Assembly (NCBI RefSeq): GCF_000607165.1
Contig: NZ_JFZG01000006.1
Coordinates: forward strand, 620,001-684,000
DNA: 64,000 nucleotides
Source of the DNA: Ralstonia pickettii
Lineage (GTDB): Bacteria > Pseudomonadota > Gammaproteobacteria > Burkholderiales > Burkholderiaceae
Reading direction: 5' to 3'
In this document: positions 36,464-44,916 of the stretch, one piece after another
Layout: the number at the start of each line of letters is the position of its first letter
Numbering within the stretch: the stretch's first letter is position 1
Translations under genes and position numbers: made by a program
The notes under the pieces: model-generated
The model's database searches: none
What the model was told of the DNA's origin: nothing
Seen by the model: the letters and a program-made list of their open reading frames with translations, nothing else

Positions 36464-37390
36464 TTAAACCGGCACATCCACCGGATCCACATGGGTCATC
36501 AAATTGAGCACGTCGTGGCGTTCCATCACGCGGCGGCGAGCCTCCAGTGCGATGTTGTGGCCCTCGCGCACACTGGCGCGGGCGTCGACTTCAAGGTGAG
36601 CGTCCACCAGGATCATGTCGCCCATGCGGCGTGTCTTGACGTCGTGTACGCCAAGCACCCCAGGCGTTGCAAGCATAGCTTGGTGGATCGCCTCCACAGT
36701 CTCCTCATCGACGGCGCGATCCATCAGGTCGTGCAGGGCTTCCCGGCCGAACTGCCACCCCATGCGGGTCACCATCAGGCCCACGACAAGCGCCGCCACC
36801 GGGTCGAGCAGGCGATACCCCAGCACGTTGCCCACAATGCCAAGCGCTACCACCAGCGACGATGCGGCATCCGAACGCGCATGCCAGGCGTTGGCGACCA
36901 GCATGCTCGAACGCACCCTTTCGGCCACCGCCAGCATGTAGCGGAACAACAGTTCTTTGGCGGCCAGGGCGCCCAGCGCGACCCATAGACCAATCAGCCG
37001 CACCGGCTGGATCGCCTCGACGTGCTCCAGCTTAAGCACCGCGTTCCAGAGCATGCCCACACCCACCGCCAGCAGGAGCAGACCGAGCGCCAGCGAAGCG
37101 GCATTCTCGAAGCGTTGATGACCGTAGTGGTGGGTCTGATCCGGCCCCTTCTGGCTATGGTGGCTGGCAAACAGCACCACAAAGTCCGCGATCAGGTCGG
37201 ACAAGGAGTGGATAGCGTCGGCAATCAGCGCCTGCGAGCCAGCCAGCATGCCAGCCGCCACCTGCGCGACCGTCAGCCCAAGATTGACCGCCACGCTCAC
37301 AAGGGTGCTGCGCCGGGCGGCGGCCTGCTTGACCACGCTGTCATCAGAATCGGCAGCGATCTCAAGATCGATTTCTTTTGTCTGTTGCAT
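36464..37390 (-). CDS. Cation diffusion facilitator (CDF) metal transporter
   Basis: This 308-residue inner-membrane protein is a FieF/CDF-type divalent metal exporter. Six predicted helices include ALIADAIHSLSDLIADFVV, with the metal-site His and Asp, and ANAWHARSDAASS in the fifth helix. A cytoplasmic domain of about 90 residues follows. The metal specificity cannot be read reliably. The ATG has only a weak ribosome site. It lies downstream of the histidine kinase gene, about 190 bases away, so it may or may not share the operon. Confidence 0.88.
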   Translation of the reverse strand: MQQTKEIDLEIAADSDDSVVKQAAARRSTLVSVAVNLGLTVAQVAAGMLAGSQALIADAIHSLSDLIADFVVLFASHHSQKGPDQTHHYGHQRFENAASLALGLLLLAVGVGMLWNAVLKLEHVEAIQPVRLIGLWVALGALAAKELLFRYMLAVAERVRSSMLVANAWHARSDAASSLVVALGIVGNVLGYRLLDPVAALVVGLMVTRMGWQFGREALHDLMDRAVDEETVEAIHQAMLATPGVLGVHDVKTRRMGDMILVDAHLEVDARASVREGHNIALEARRRVMERHDVLNLMTHVDPVDVPV

Positions 37391-37582
37391 GGGTTATCTG
37401 AGCAGTGAGCGTGGGGATGGGGTTCAGGTTGAGCAGTAGCACTCGGTCGATTGCGCAGCCCCGGGCCAATCCATTGAGCATGAGATACGCCGGTGCGACC
37501 TTCCACATATAGATGATCTTCGATCCGCGCTGGTGGCCCGTATTCTTCATGGCTTCCATGAAGGGATGAAGTCGCGCATGAC

Positions 37583-38959
37583 CTATTGGTGGATCCCGGA
37601 CACGCTGGGCTCCAGCGCTGGCCAGATGACGTCGACGCGCAACCCACCGAGACCCGACGAGCGGCCTACCGTAACGCTTGCACCGTGAACTGCCGCGATC
37701 CGGCGCACGATCGACCATCCGAGGCCGCTGCCACTCTGTTCCGTTCCGACGACACGAAAAAAACGCTCGCCAAGTCGGTCCTGTTCGGAAGGCGGAAGCC
37801 CGGGGCCGCTGTCTTCCACGCTGAGCGCGGCACGTCCGCTTCGGTTCGCTACCGTCACGACGATGTGTGCCTCGGCGGGGCTGTAGCGTATGGCGTTATC
37901 GATCAGGTTGCGGGCAAGTGAGGCAAGCAAGGCCCTGTTACCGGTGACCATGCAACACTCCGGGCTCTCCAATTCGATGTGCTGTCGCTTGCCGAGGGCC
38001 ATTGGCGCAATGTCTGCCATGACTTGCCTTGCCAGTGCGCCAAGGTCAATCGGTTCTATCGACACGCCGGCGTTGGCGTCCAGGCGCGAAAGCAGCAGTA
38101 ATTGGTCAACCAGATGGGCGGCACGGTCGCACCCTTCCAGCGTTCCGAGCAAGGCATGGCGACGCATGGCGTCGTCTTCGGCGGCCATTGCCACCTGGGC
38201 CTGTGCCTTGATCGCGGCAAGCGGCGTGCGTAACTCGTGGGCTGCGTCTGCGGTAAAGCGGCGCTCGGCTTCGATCATGGCCTGAATGCGGACAAAGAGC
38301 GCGTTGAGCGCGTCGAGCATGGGCATCATCTCGTCCGGCGCATGGGGCATCCGGACCGGATCAAGCGCTCGCGGGTCGCGCTCAGCAAGCGCGTTGCCCA
38401 ATTTGCGCAGCGGCAGCATGCCCCGCTTGACCGCCCACCAGACGGCCAAGGCGAGTAACGGCAATGCCAACGCCATCGGCCACAGCATGTTGCGCAGTAT
38501 CGCTGTCAGGATTGCGGTGCGCGAGTCGATGCGCTCACCAACGTAGACCTGGACGTCCTTATGCACACCCTGCGCTGCAAAGACACGCCAGGCATTGCCC
38601 CCGATTCGCACCGTCGCGAATCCGGACGCGGTGTGCTCACCCGGTTTCACCATCGGCTGGTCTGGCGCGTTGGCTGAATGGATGCCCAGTTTCCCTTCGT
38701 GAAACACTTGAAAGGCGACCTTGGGCGCGTGGCGATACTGGAGCGGCAGGTCGTGGCTCGGTTCATCGTCTTCGTCGAAGGCCTGCGCATGCTGCATGGC
38801 CAGTAGCGCGCCGGCTTGCGCCAGATGGCTGTCCAGCAGTTGATCAATCTCGTCCTGGGCGTCGTACCACGTGATCAATGCAGTGACGAGCCACAGGCCG
38901 GCGACGGCGCCAAGCACCAGAAGCAGCAGCCGACCATGGAGCGAGCGCGGCCGCGTCAT
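37583..38959 (-). CDS. Two-component sensor histidine kinase (QseC/PmrB-like)
   Basis: This 458-residue kinase has a first membrane helix (about residues 8-27), a periplasmic sensor region of about 135 residues, a second helix, HAMP, then HELRTPLAAIKAQAQVAM with the phospho-His. N box NLIDNAIRYS, G1 VEDSGPGLPP and G2 GSGLGWSIVRRIAAVHG follow. It overlaps the response regulator gene by four bases (ATGA). The sensor resembles QseC/TctE-type receptors, but the signal is unknown. It is the last gene of the SHP redox operon. Confidence 0.92.
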   Translation of the reverse strand: MTRPRSLHGRLLLLVLGAVAGLWLVTALITWYDAQDEIDQLLDSHLAQAGALLAMQHAQAFDEDDEPSHDLPLQYRHAPKVAFQVFHEGKLGIHSANAPDQPMVKPGEHTASGFATVRIGGNAWRVFAAQGVHKDVQVYVGERIDSRTAILTAILRNMLWPMALALPLLALAVWWAVKRGMLPLRKLGNALAERDPRALDPVRMPHAPDEMMPMLDALNALFVRIQAMIEAERRFTADAAHELRTPLAAIKAQAQVAMAAEDDAMRRHALLGTLEGCDRAAHLVDQLLLLSRLDANAGVSIEPIDLGALARQVMADIAPMALGKRQHIELESPECCMVTGNRALLASLARNLIDNAIRYSPAEAHIVVTVANRSGRAALSVEDSGPGLPPSEQDRLGERFFRVVGTEQSGSGLGWSIVRRIAAVHGASVTVGRSSGLGGLRVDVIWPALEPSVSGIHQ

Positions 38960-39630
38960 GGCGCTTCTGCGTTGTCACGCGGCAGCATATAGCCGACGCC
39001 GCGCACGGTCAGGATGAGGTCGCTGCCGAGTTTGGCGCGCAGATGATGGATGTGCACCTCCACTGCGTTGCTTCCGACTTCCTGCCCCCAGGTGTACAGG
39101 CACTGCTCGAGCTGCTCGCGTGACAGCACGCGCCCTGCGTTCAGCATCAAGGCGTGCAGCAGGTCGAATTCCCGCGTGGACAGCGCAACCGCGCTGCCGT
39201 TGCAGAAAACCGTGCGTGACGCCGGCTCAAGCACAATGCCGCGCGCGCGCAGCTGCTCCGTGGGATGGCCATGTGCGCGGCGCACCAGCGCGCGAAGTCT
39301 CGCACTGAGTTCGTGCAGATCGATGGGCTTGACAATGTAGTCATCGGCGCCGAGATCGAGACCGCGTACGCGATCCGGTATCGCGTCTCGCGCGGTCAGC
39401 ACCAGGATGGGGACCGCGATGCCTGCGGCGCGCACCTTTCGCAGCACGTCCACACCGTCCATGCGCGGCAACCCAAGATCGAGTATCGCGGCCACGTAGG
39501 CGTCCGTGCGCAACTCGCGCCACGCCGCCTCACCGTCACGCACCCAATCGACCAGGAAGCCCTGCTGCTGCAGGCCCGCCCGAATGCCGTCGCCAAGCAG
39601 CGAATCATCTTCGACAAGCAGGATGCGCAC
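38956..39630 (-). CDS. OmpR-family response regulator (QseB/PmrA-like)
   Basis: This 224-residue regulator has a receiver domain with acidic DD at 8-9, the phosphoryl-accepting Asp51 in AAILDLGLPRMDG, and Lys in IVKPIDLHEL, followed by an OmpR-type winged helix (STREFDLLHALM). The start is a GTG. It is paired with the adjacent kinase and sits 31 bases downstream of the cytochrome b gene. A box with two CTTAA half-sites 11 bases apart upstream of the operon fits binding by this kind of regulator, suggesting autoregulation. Confidence 0.92.
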   Translation of the reverse strand: MRILLVEDDSLLGDGIRAGLQQQGFLVDWVRDGEAAWRELRTDAYVAAILDLGLPRMDGVDVLRKVRAAGIAVPILVLTARDAIPDRVRGLDLGADDYIVKPIDLHELSARLRALVRRAHGHPTEQLRARGIVLEPASRTVFCNGSAVALSTREFDLLHALMLNAGRVLSREQLEQCLYTWGQEVGSNAVEVHIHHLRAKLGSDLILTVRGVGYMLPRDNAEAP

Positions 39631-39661
39631 GGATCAGATCTCCGCTCGATACCGGGTTGGA

Positions 39662-40360
39662 TCAATAGTCGTCTCTGACTGCACCGTGTTGCTTCGCGGA
39701 TGCTGAAGGTCGGTCAGCGGCCCCAGCCGGCGGCGCGGACTGCCATTGCACCCACCAGAAGCCCAGCACCGCCACCAGCATCAGCACCGCGAGGCTCCAC
39801 CACGCGCGGCGGATGCTCTCATTCGGCAAGCCCGTCTTGCGTCCGCTGATCATCGCGCCAACCAGATTCTCACGGTGCAGCCAACTGCTGGCGAAGACGG
39901 CGAGAACATGAACGCCCACCAGTGCAAGCATTGCGTTGGCGATGCCCTCGTGCAGTTCGCCGAGCCAGTCACCGCCGACATCGTTGTAGGTGACCCAGCC
40001 CGTTCCTGCCAGGCCGCACGCCATCAGCAGCAAGGCGATGATAGCAAGCGCACCAGCGGGGTTGTGGCCAATATGGTGCTCCGGCTGACCGCGCATGATG
40101 CTGGTCAAATAGCGGAGTGTGGCGGCGGGGGACCGTATGAAGTTGGAGAACCTGGCGTATCGCGTACCCACCATGCCCCACACCAGCCGAAAGCCGACCA
40201 GTGCAGCCATCGTGTAGCCGAGTGTGATGTGGACAAGGCGCCACTGCTCACTTTCCGCAGTCAAGTAGGCGCCAAGGAAACTCAGCGCCAGCAGCCAGTG
40301 GAACAGACGAGTCGGCGCATCCCAAACCAGGATGCGGCGAGCGATGGAATCGGGTTTCAT
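39662..40360 (-). CDS. Cytochrome b561-type membrane protein of the SHP cluster
   Basis: This 232-residue protein has four or five membrane helices and His residues placed as in b561-type di-haem cytochromes: VWDAPTRLFHWLLALSF, WRLVHITLGY, GELHEGIANAMLALVGVHV. It would pass electrons from the quinol pool to the periplasmic diheme cytochrome. It starts four bases after the diheme cytochrome stop. In other bacteria the SHP-DHC-cytochrome b trio is conserved as a unit. Confidence 0.88.
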   Translation of the reverse strand: MKPDSIARRILVWDAPTRLFHWLLALSFLGAYLTAESEQWRLVHITLGYTMAALVGFRLVWGMVGTRYARFSNFIRSPAATLRYLTSIMRGQPEHHIGHNPAGALAIIALLLMACGLAGTGWVTYNDVGGDWLGELHEGIANAMLALVGVHVLAVFASSWLHRENLVGAMISGRKTGLPNESIRRAWWSLAVLMLVAVLGFWWVQWQSAPPAGAADRPSASAKQHGAVRDDY

Positions 40361-40364
40361 GGTT

Positions 40365-40856
40365 TTAGCGTGGGATGCGGACATCGTGTTCATTGAAATT
40401 GCCCTGATCCGCCTTGGTATGGCAGGCGACGCAGTTCGAGGCGCTCTTGATGGAGGGCCGGCGCCACACCGCAGCGGGCACTTCGTCGTGGGTGCGTGCA
40501 AACCACGCCGAGCGGGTGATCCGGTCCTCGGGCGGCGGGGGCATCGACCTCGAGCGATCCGCCGCGTTGGCCGTGAGCCATTGATCAAGCTGCTTGACGG
40601 TGGCGGGGTCCAACGACGCATCCGTCCCATAGTGGTGCTGCAGGTTGCCCACAATGCGCTGCCACGAGCTGGCAGGTAGCATGCCCGGCGGATAGGCAAT
40701 GTGGCAGGACGCGCATTCCTGGCGATACTTGGGCAGCAGCGGTGCTGCGCGCACGCCAGGCCCCTCTTCGGCGGCGGCGAGAAACGACAGCGCCAGGCCC
40801 GCGACTGCCAAGCAAGCGCGTGCAGTTGGGCTTGTAACGATGAAATGTCCAGACAT
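40365..40856 (-). CDS. Diheme cytochrome c (DHC)
   Basis: This 163-residue secreted protein has a signal peptide and two haem-binding motifs, CASCH near residue 48 and CVACH near residue 142. The length and spacing fit the diheme cytochrome c (DHC) family known from Rhodobacter sphaeroides and Shewanella, which passes electrons to SHP. It lies between the SHP and cytochrome b genes. PSIKSASNCVACH is the C-terminal haem site. Confidence 0.9.
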   Translation of the reverse strand: MSGHFIVTSPTARACLAVAGLALSFLAAAEEGPGVRAAPLLPKYRQECASCHIAYPPGMLPASSWQRIVGNLQHHYGTDASLDPATVKQLDQWLTANAADRSRSMPPPPEDRITRSAWFARTHDEVPAAVWRRPSIKSASNCVACHTKADQGNFNEHDVRIPR

Positions 40857-40904
40857 TGAGATGCTCCGAATCAGGTCAGGAATTGCGTGGCGTGCTGAAC
40901 GGTC

Positions 40905-41321
40905 CTACTTGCCGAGAGTCATCAGCCAACTCAGGACGTCTGCTTTTTCGGCTGCCGTGCACTCACGCCCGACCACGTCGTTGCAGTTGCGCCGAAACCA
41001 TTTCTCGGTCTTGGCGACATCGGTAAAACGCTCTGGGTTGAATGCCGGAGCCAGCGGCGCGATCGACTTGCCGGTCGCGGCATGCCGGCCGGTTTGCGTT
41101 GGCGGATTGCCATGGCAAGAAGCACAGCTCCATTCACGGCCGTGCTTGGATGTAAAAAACTGCTGCCCGCGGGACGGGTCGGAGGGGGTTCCGGCCTGCG
41201 CTCGATATTGGTCGAGCAGTTGCGCGGGCGCTTGCGCATTTGCCAGGGGAGCGGCAACGGCTAGCGCCAACGCCAAGACCGAATGCAGGCGGGCAGCAGG
41301 AAGAAATTTGGGGGTTGGCAT
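40905..41321 (-). CDS. Sphaeroides haem protein (SHP)-like c-type cytochrome (DUF1924)
   Basis: This 138-residue secreted c-type cytochrome has one haem motif, CASCH, after a signal peptide, and the DUF1924 features: SKHGREWSCASCH, PERFTDVAKTEKWFRRNC and ADVLSWLMTL. Known SHP proteins bind oxygen or nitric oxide weakly through an unusual Asn haem ligand; an Asn lies in RRNCND, where the ligand is expected, but this should be confirmed by alignment. I chose ATG 41321, five bases after GAGAGG, over GTG 41324. It is the first gene of the operon. Confidence 0.85.
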   Translation of the reverse strand: MPTPKFLPAARLHSVLALALAVAAPLANAQAPAQLLDQYRAQAGTPSDPSRGQQFFTSKHGREWSCASCHGNPPTQTGRHAATGKSIAPLAPAFNPERFTDVAKTEKWFRRNCNDVVGRECTAAEKADVLSWLMTLGK

Positions 41322-41324
41322 CAC

Positions 41325-41805
41325 GGCCTCTCACGCTGAGGAATGCCTTGATGCTCTCGGATTCTTCTTAACGGATTCTTAAGCGATACCCCGGAAACCA
41401 TTTCAGTGGCCCGATCAAGGATCGGCCCGCTTGCATGGATTTCCTATCGATAGGTTTCGGATGCGGTGTGGCAAAGGCCGAGCGACGAAGGGGCCCTCAC
41501 CCCGAGGCCCCGCTCGTTGCGCCCCAAGCAGCTGCCGGTACCGGAGTCAGTCAGTAAGGAGAGCGCCAGCGCGGTCATTCCGCCCGGCTTGCCTCGGCAT
41601 TCCCGCCCGTCACGGGAATGCATCAATCGGCTTTTATTGGCTGTAGCCCCGCCGCTCTATGGCGGCTAGCGCATCCCACGTCTGCGGATCGCCGAACATG
41701 ATGACTGCCGCTTTCAGCCATCGCAGAGCGGCCGTGGGGCGCGGGAATGCGTTCATAGATGGGGCTCGCACGTTGGATGTGGAAAAGGTGTGCAGATGCC
41801 TGAAT
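41325..41805. other. Intergenic region upstream of the SHP operon
   Basis: A 481-base gap holds the SHP operon promoter region and its candidate regulator box. No gene is recognisable; short frames on both strands lack domains or ribosome sites. Confidence 0.5.
41367..41383 (-). promoter_or_regulatory. Candidate PmrA/QseB-type response-regulator box
   Basis: CTTAAC and CTTAAG half-sites are 11 bases apart in a direct repeat, matching the arrangement of PmrA/QseB boxes. It lies about 46-62 bases upstream of the SHP gene, whose operon encodes an OmpR-type regulator. Confidence 0.5.
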
Positions 41806-42771
41806 CTACTGCCGTGAGAAGAGCGTGCTCAGATACGCACGAACGTCACGGATGGCCGCTTCGCGTGCCTGGGCGTTCGCTCCGACATGCGGGCCCAATT
41901 GAACGCATGCATCCTTGAAGGTGAACTCGGATTGCGTGGCGAGGTTGATCAATATCCCCTTCTCGTCTTCGGCAATCTCGCACGCGCGCACGGTTTGCGA
42001 GCCCTTGGCTACGGTGGGTGCCATGTCGAACGGCAGATCGAATGCATGAGGCGCATCGGGGTACACCGTCATCGCGACATCGTTGCCGGCCTTGCGCAGG
42101 CGGTCTACATAAGCCGCGCATTTTTGGGGCGGGTCGTAATCGTCCGCAGCGCCATGGAACTCTCGGATGGGGGCATCAACGTCGGTGTCGTCGCGATAAC
42201 GCGTCATGCAGTCGGGATAAAACGGAATGTATGCCTGGAAGCGCGCACCGCTGGTATTCCACAGCCGGTGAAGCCTGCGCATCGCCGCATACAGCGTGGC
42301 CTGCCCGCCGCGCGAAAAACCCATCAGCACGATCCTTTTGGAATCGATTCTCGGATGATGCGCCAGAACGGAAAGCGCACCATATGCGTCGATGATGAGA
42401 TTCAGCCGACCCAGTTGGCTTTGGTCACGACTTGTCGAAACGATGCCTCGCCCCGTGAAGCCGTCGATGGCGAAGGTAGCGATGCCCATGGCATTGAATA
42501 TGCGCTCCCACATCTCAATGTTGGGGCCAATGCCGCTGGAACCGTGAATGAGCACCACCACCGGCTGGCGCCCGCTCGCCTGGGCAAGGCGCAGTACGCC
42601 ACCCACCATTACCGGCTTTCCATCTTTGCTGCCGGTCAGGGCCTGACTGTCCGACAGCGTGAGCGAGGGAATCGCATGCACTTCGACATGCGCAGCAATA
42701 TCACCGCTTTGCGCGTGCGATGTGGTGGCCCAGCAGCACAGGGCAAGAGCGAAAACAGTTAACCACTTCAT
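41806..42771 (-). CDS. Secreted dienelactone-hydrolase-like alpha/beta hydrolase
   Basis: This 321-residue protein has a signal peptide ending near SHAQS and an alpha/beta-hydrolase fold. LIHGSSGIGP gives the oxyanion loop, GFSRGG the nucleophile (GxSxG, Ser), and Asp and His lie further on (YDPPQK region; DAPHAFDLP). It resembles dienelactone hydrolases. AGGAG precedes the ATG. It stands alone between the SHP operon and a LysR gene, and its substrate is unknown. Confidence 0.85.
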   Translation of the reverse strand: MKWLTVFALALCCWATTSHAQSGDIAAHVEVHAIPSLTLSDSQALTGSKDGKPVMVGGVLRLAQASGRQPVVVLIHGSSGIGPNIEMWERIFNAMGIATFAIDGFTGRGIVSTSRDQSQLGRLNLIIDAYGALSVLAHHPRIDSKRIVLMGFSRGGQATLYAAMRRLHRLWNTSGARFQAYIPFYPDCMTRYRDDTDVDAPIREFHGAADDYDPPQKCAAYVDRLRKAGNDVAMTVYPDAPHAFDLPFDMAPTVAKGSQTVRACEIAEDEKGILINLATQSEFTFKDACVQLGPHVGANAQAREAAIRDVRAYLSTLFSRQ

Positions 42772-42843
42772 TGCTTATTCTCCTGGCGTCAGGCTTCGGC
42801 TCTAATCGTACCGCGCGAAATCTGATCGCGCTGCCCCCGGATT

Positions 42844-43743
42844 CTATGGCGAGAAATGGAGATAGGCCGCCAACTCTTCGGGCTCGCCCGTCGGAAACGC
42901 GTCTTTGAGGTGGTCGAGAAAAGCGGAAACACGGGCGCTGAGCAAACGCCTGGAAGGATAAAGCGCCCATAGCGCGATTTCGGGGCCGTCCACATCACCC
43001 CAATGCACCAACGTGCCGGCCTCCAGATCGTGGGCCACGAGCGACACCGGCAGGCACGCTGCGCCCACGCCAAGACGGACTGTGTCGCGCACCATGATCA
43101 GCGACGACAGGTGTGCGACGGGCTTGATCGCTATGCGCGACTTTCCCTCCGGTCCGGTGATATCCCAGGCGGTGCTTCCAGTGCCGGGGCCGCGAAGGAC
43201 GGCCGGCGCAACGGCCTTACCTGATGGCCGCTCCAGTTCCGGCTTTGCCACGACAACGAGGCGGTCACGCAAGAACACGCGCCCGATCAGACTTTCGTCC
43301 GGGTCCGGGTTGACTCGGATCACGAGGTCATAGCCCTCCTCGATCATGTCGACGCCACGGTCTTCGGTCGTCACCTCCAACTGCACCTCGGGACATTTCA
43401 ACGCGAACGTGGCAACCAGCTTGCCCATGGCAATTTGGGAAAAGAGCATCGGCGCGCTGATGCGCAGACGCCCGCGTGGCCGCTCGCTTCCTGACGCAAT
43501 TGCCGCGGCGCTCTCGGCAATCTCGGTGAGCAGCGCGCCGGTACGCTCGTAAAGCGCATGTCCCTCCTGCGTGAGCTTGAGCCCGCGGGGCCCGCGCTCA
43601 AACAGCCGAAGATCGAGACTGCCCTCCAGCTCCGAGACCCTGCGAGACAGCGTGGCCTTCGGACGCCCGGTCGCGCGCGCGGCCTCGCCAAAGCTTCCAT
43701 GCCGGGCAACCAGGTTGAAATCGGCAAGCGCAAGCAAATCCAT
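42844..43743 (-). CDS. LysR-type transcriptional regulator
   Basis: This 299-residue LTTR has the N-terminal wHTH (FNLVARHGSFGEAARATGRP, then KATLSRRVSELEGSL) and an effector domain. It diverges from the NAD(P)-binding protein gene over 103 bases and probably controls it. I used ATG 43743, seven bases after GGTGGA; a GTG nine bases upstream is in frame. Confidence 0.88.
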   Translation of the reverse strand: MDLLALADFNLVARHGSFGEAARATGRPKATLSRRVSELEGSLDLRLFERGPRGLKLTQEGHALYERTGALLTEIAESAAAIASGSERPRGRLRISAPMLFSQIAMGKLVATFALKCPEVQLEVTTEDRGVDMIEEGYDLVIRVNPDPDESLIGRVFLRDRLVVVAKPELERPSGKAVAPAVLRGPGTGSTAWDITGPEGKSRIAIKPVAHLSSLIMVRDTVRLGVGAACLPVSLVAHDLEAGTLVHWGDVDGPEIALWALYPSRRLLSARVSAFLDHLKDAFPTGEPEELAAYLHFSP

Positions 43744-43846
43744 GTGTTCCACCAGTGAGATACCCTGTCTATTTATAGCATCTTCCGGACCACAGATGGA
43801 TCACCTACCTTAGCTGGGAACGCAACCCACTCAAGGAGTGAACATC

Positions 43847-44710
43847 ATGACCATCCTCGTTACTGGTGCTACCGGCCGCGTCGGCCGCCAAGTCGTCAAT
43901 CAGCTCGTCAATCGCGGTGCGAACGTGCGCGCGCTGGTTCGCGACCCGTCGAAAGCCGACTTCCCGGCCAGCGTGAATGTCGTGCAGGGCGACATGCTGG
44001 ATCTCGAATCGCTTCGGCGTGCCTTCATCGGTGTCCGGACACTGTTCCTGCTCAACGCGGTTGCTGGGGACGAATTCACCCAGGCGCTCATTGCGCTGAA
44101 CGTTGCCCGCGAATCCGGCGTTGAGCGCGTCGTCTATCTGTCGGTCATGCACGCCGAGCGCTTCGTGAACGTGCCGCACTTTGCGGTGAAGTCCGGCGCA
44201 GAACGCATGATCGAGCAGATGGGCTTCAGCGCCACCATCCTGCGTCCGGCTTACTTCATGGACAACGAGCACATGGTCAAGGACGTCATCGTCAACCATG
44301 GCGTCTACCCAATGCCGATCGGCAGCAAGGGGGTCGCCATGGTCAACACGCGCGATATCGCAGAAGTGGCGGCCATCGAACTGATCCGCCGGGACACGGC
44401 ACCGGGCAAGCTGCCGATCGAGACCATCAACCTGGTGGGCCCCGACACGCTGACGGGCCCTGAACTGGCCTCCATCTGGTCACAGACCCTTGGCCGCCCC
44501 GTCGTCTACGGCGGCGACGATCCAACCGGTTTCGAGAACAACGCGGCGAACTTCCTGCCCAAATGGATGGCCTATGAGATGCGCCTGATGGCCGAGCGTT
44601 ATGTCAGCGATGGCATGGTTCCGCAGGCTGGCGATGTTGAGCGTCTGACCAGCATCCTGGGCCGACCGCTGGGCTCGTATCGTGAGTTCGCCGCCGCGCT
44701 CGCCGGCTAA
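43847..44710 (+). CDS. NmrA-like NAD(P)-binding protein
   Basis: This 287-residue protein has a Rossmann fold with VTGATGRVGRQVVNQL at the start and a long alpha/beta body like NmrA/SDR-type atypical dehydrogenases. It lacks a clear YxxxK catalytic motif in the usual position, as is typical of this group, which often senses redox or binds NAD(P). It starts eight bases after AAGGAG. The divergent LysR gene probably regulates it. Confidence 0.87.
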   Translation: MTILVTGATGRVGRQVVNQLVNRGANVRALVRDPSKADFPASVNVVQGDMLDLESLRRAFIGVRTLFLLNAVAGDEFTQALIALNVARESGVERVVYLSVMHAERFVNVPHFAVKSGAERMIEQMGFSATILRPAYFMDNEHMVKDVIVNHGVYPMPIGSKGVAMVNTRDIAEVAAIELIRRDTAPGKLPIETINLVGPDTLTGPELASIWSQTLGRPVVYGGDDPTGFENNAANFLPKWMAYEMRLMAERYVSDGMVPQAGDVERLTSILGRPLGSYREFAAALAG

Positions 44711-44916
44711 GCCGCATGCAGGCGTGGCGGGCATCTCGGCCGAATTGGAAAGGCCTGCAATAAAAGCCGCTCGTCGGACTGCAGTTTTTCTGTCTTGTGC
44801 CGATTACCAGCGGGGATGGCGTGCTACGCACACATCAATACCGCCTCCAGATCGACCGCACTCTGTCTCGCCAAACAGGCAGACGTGCGGTCTGTCGTCG
44901 CGCCCAAGACCACGAC

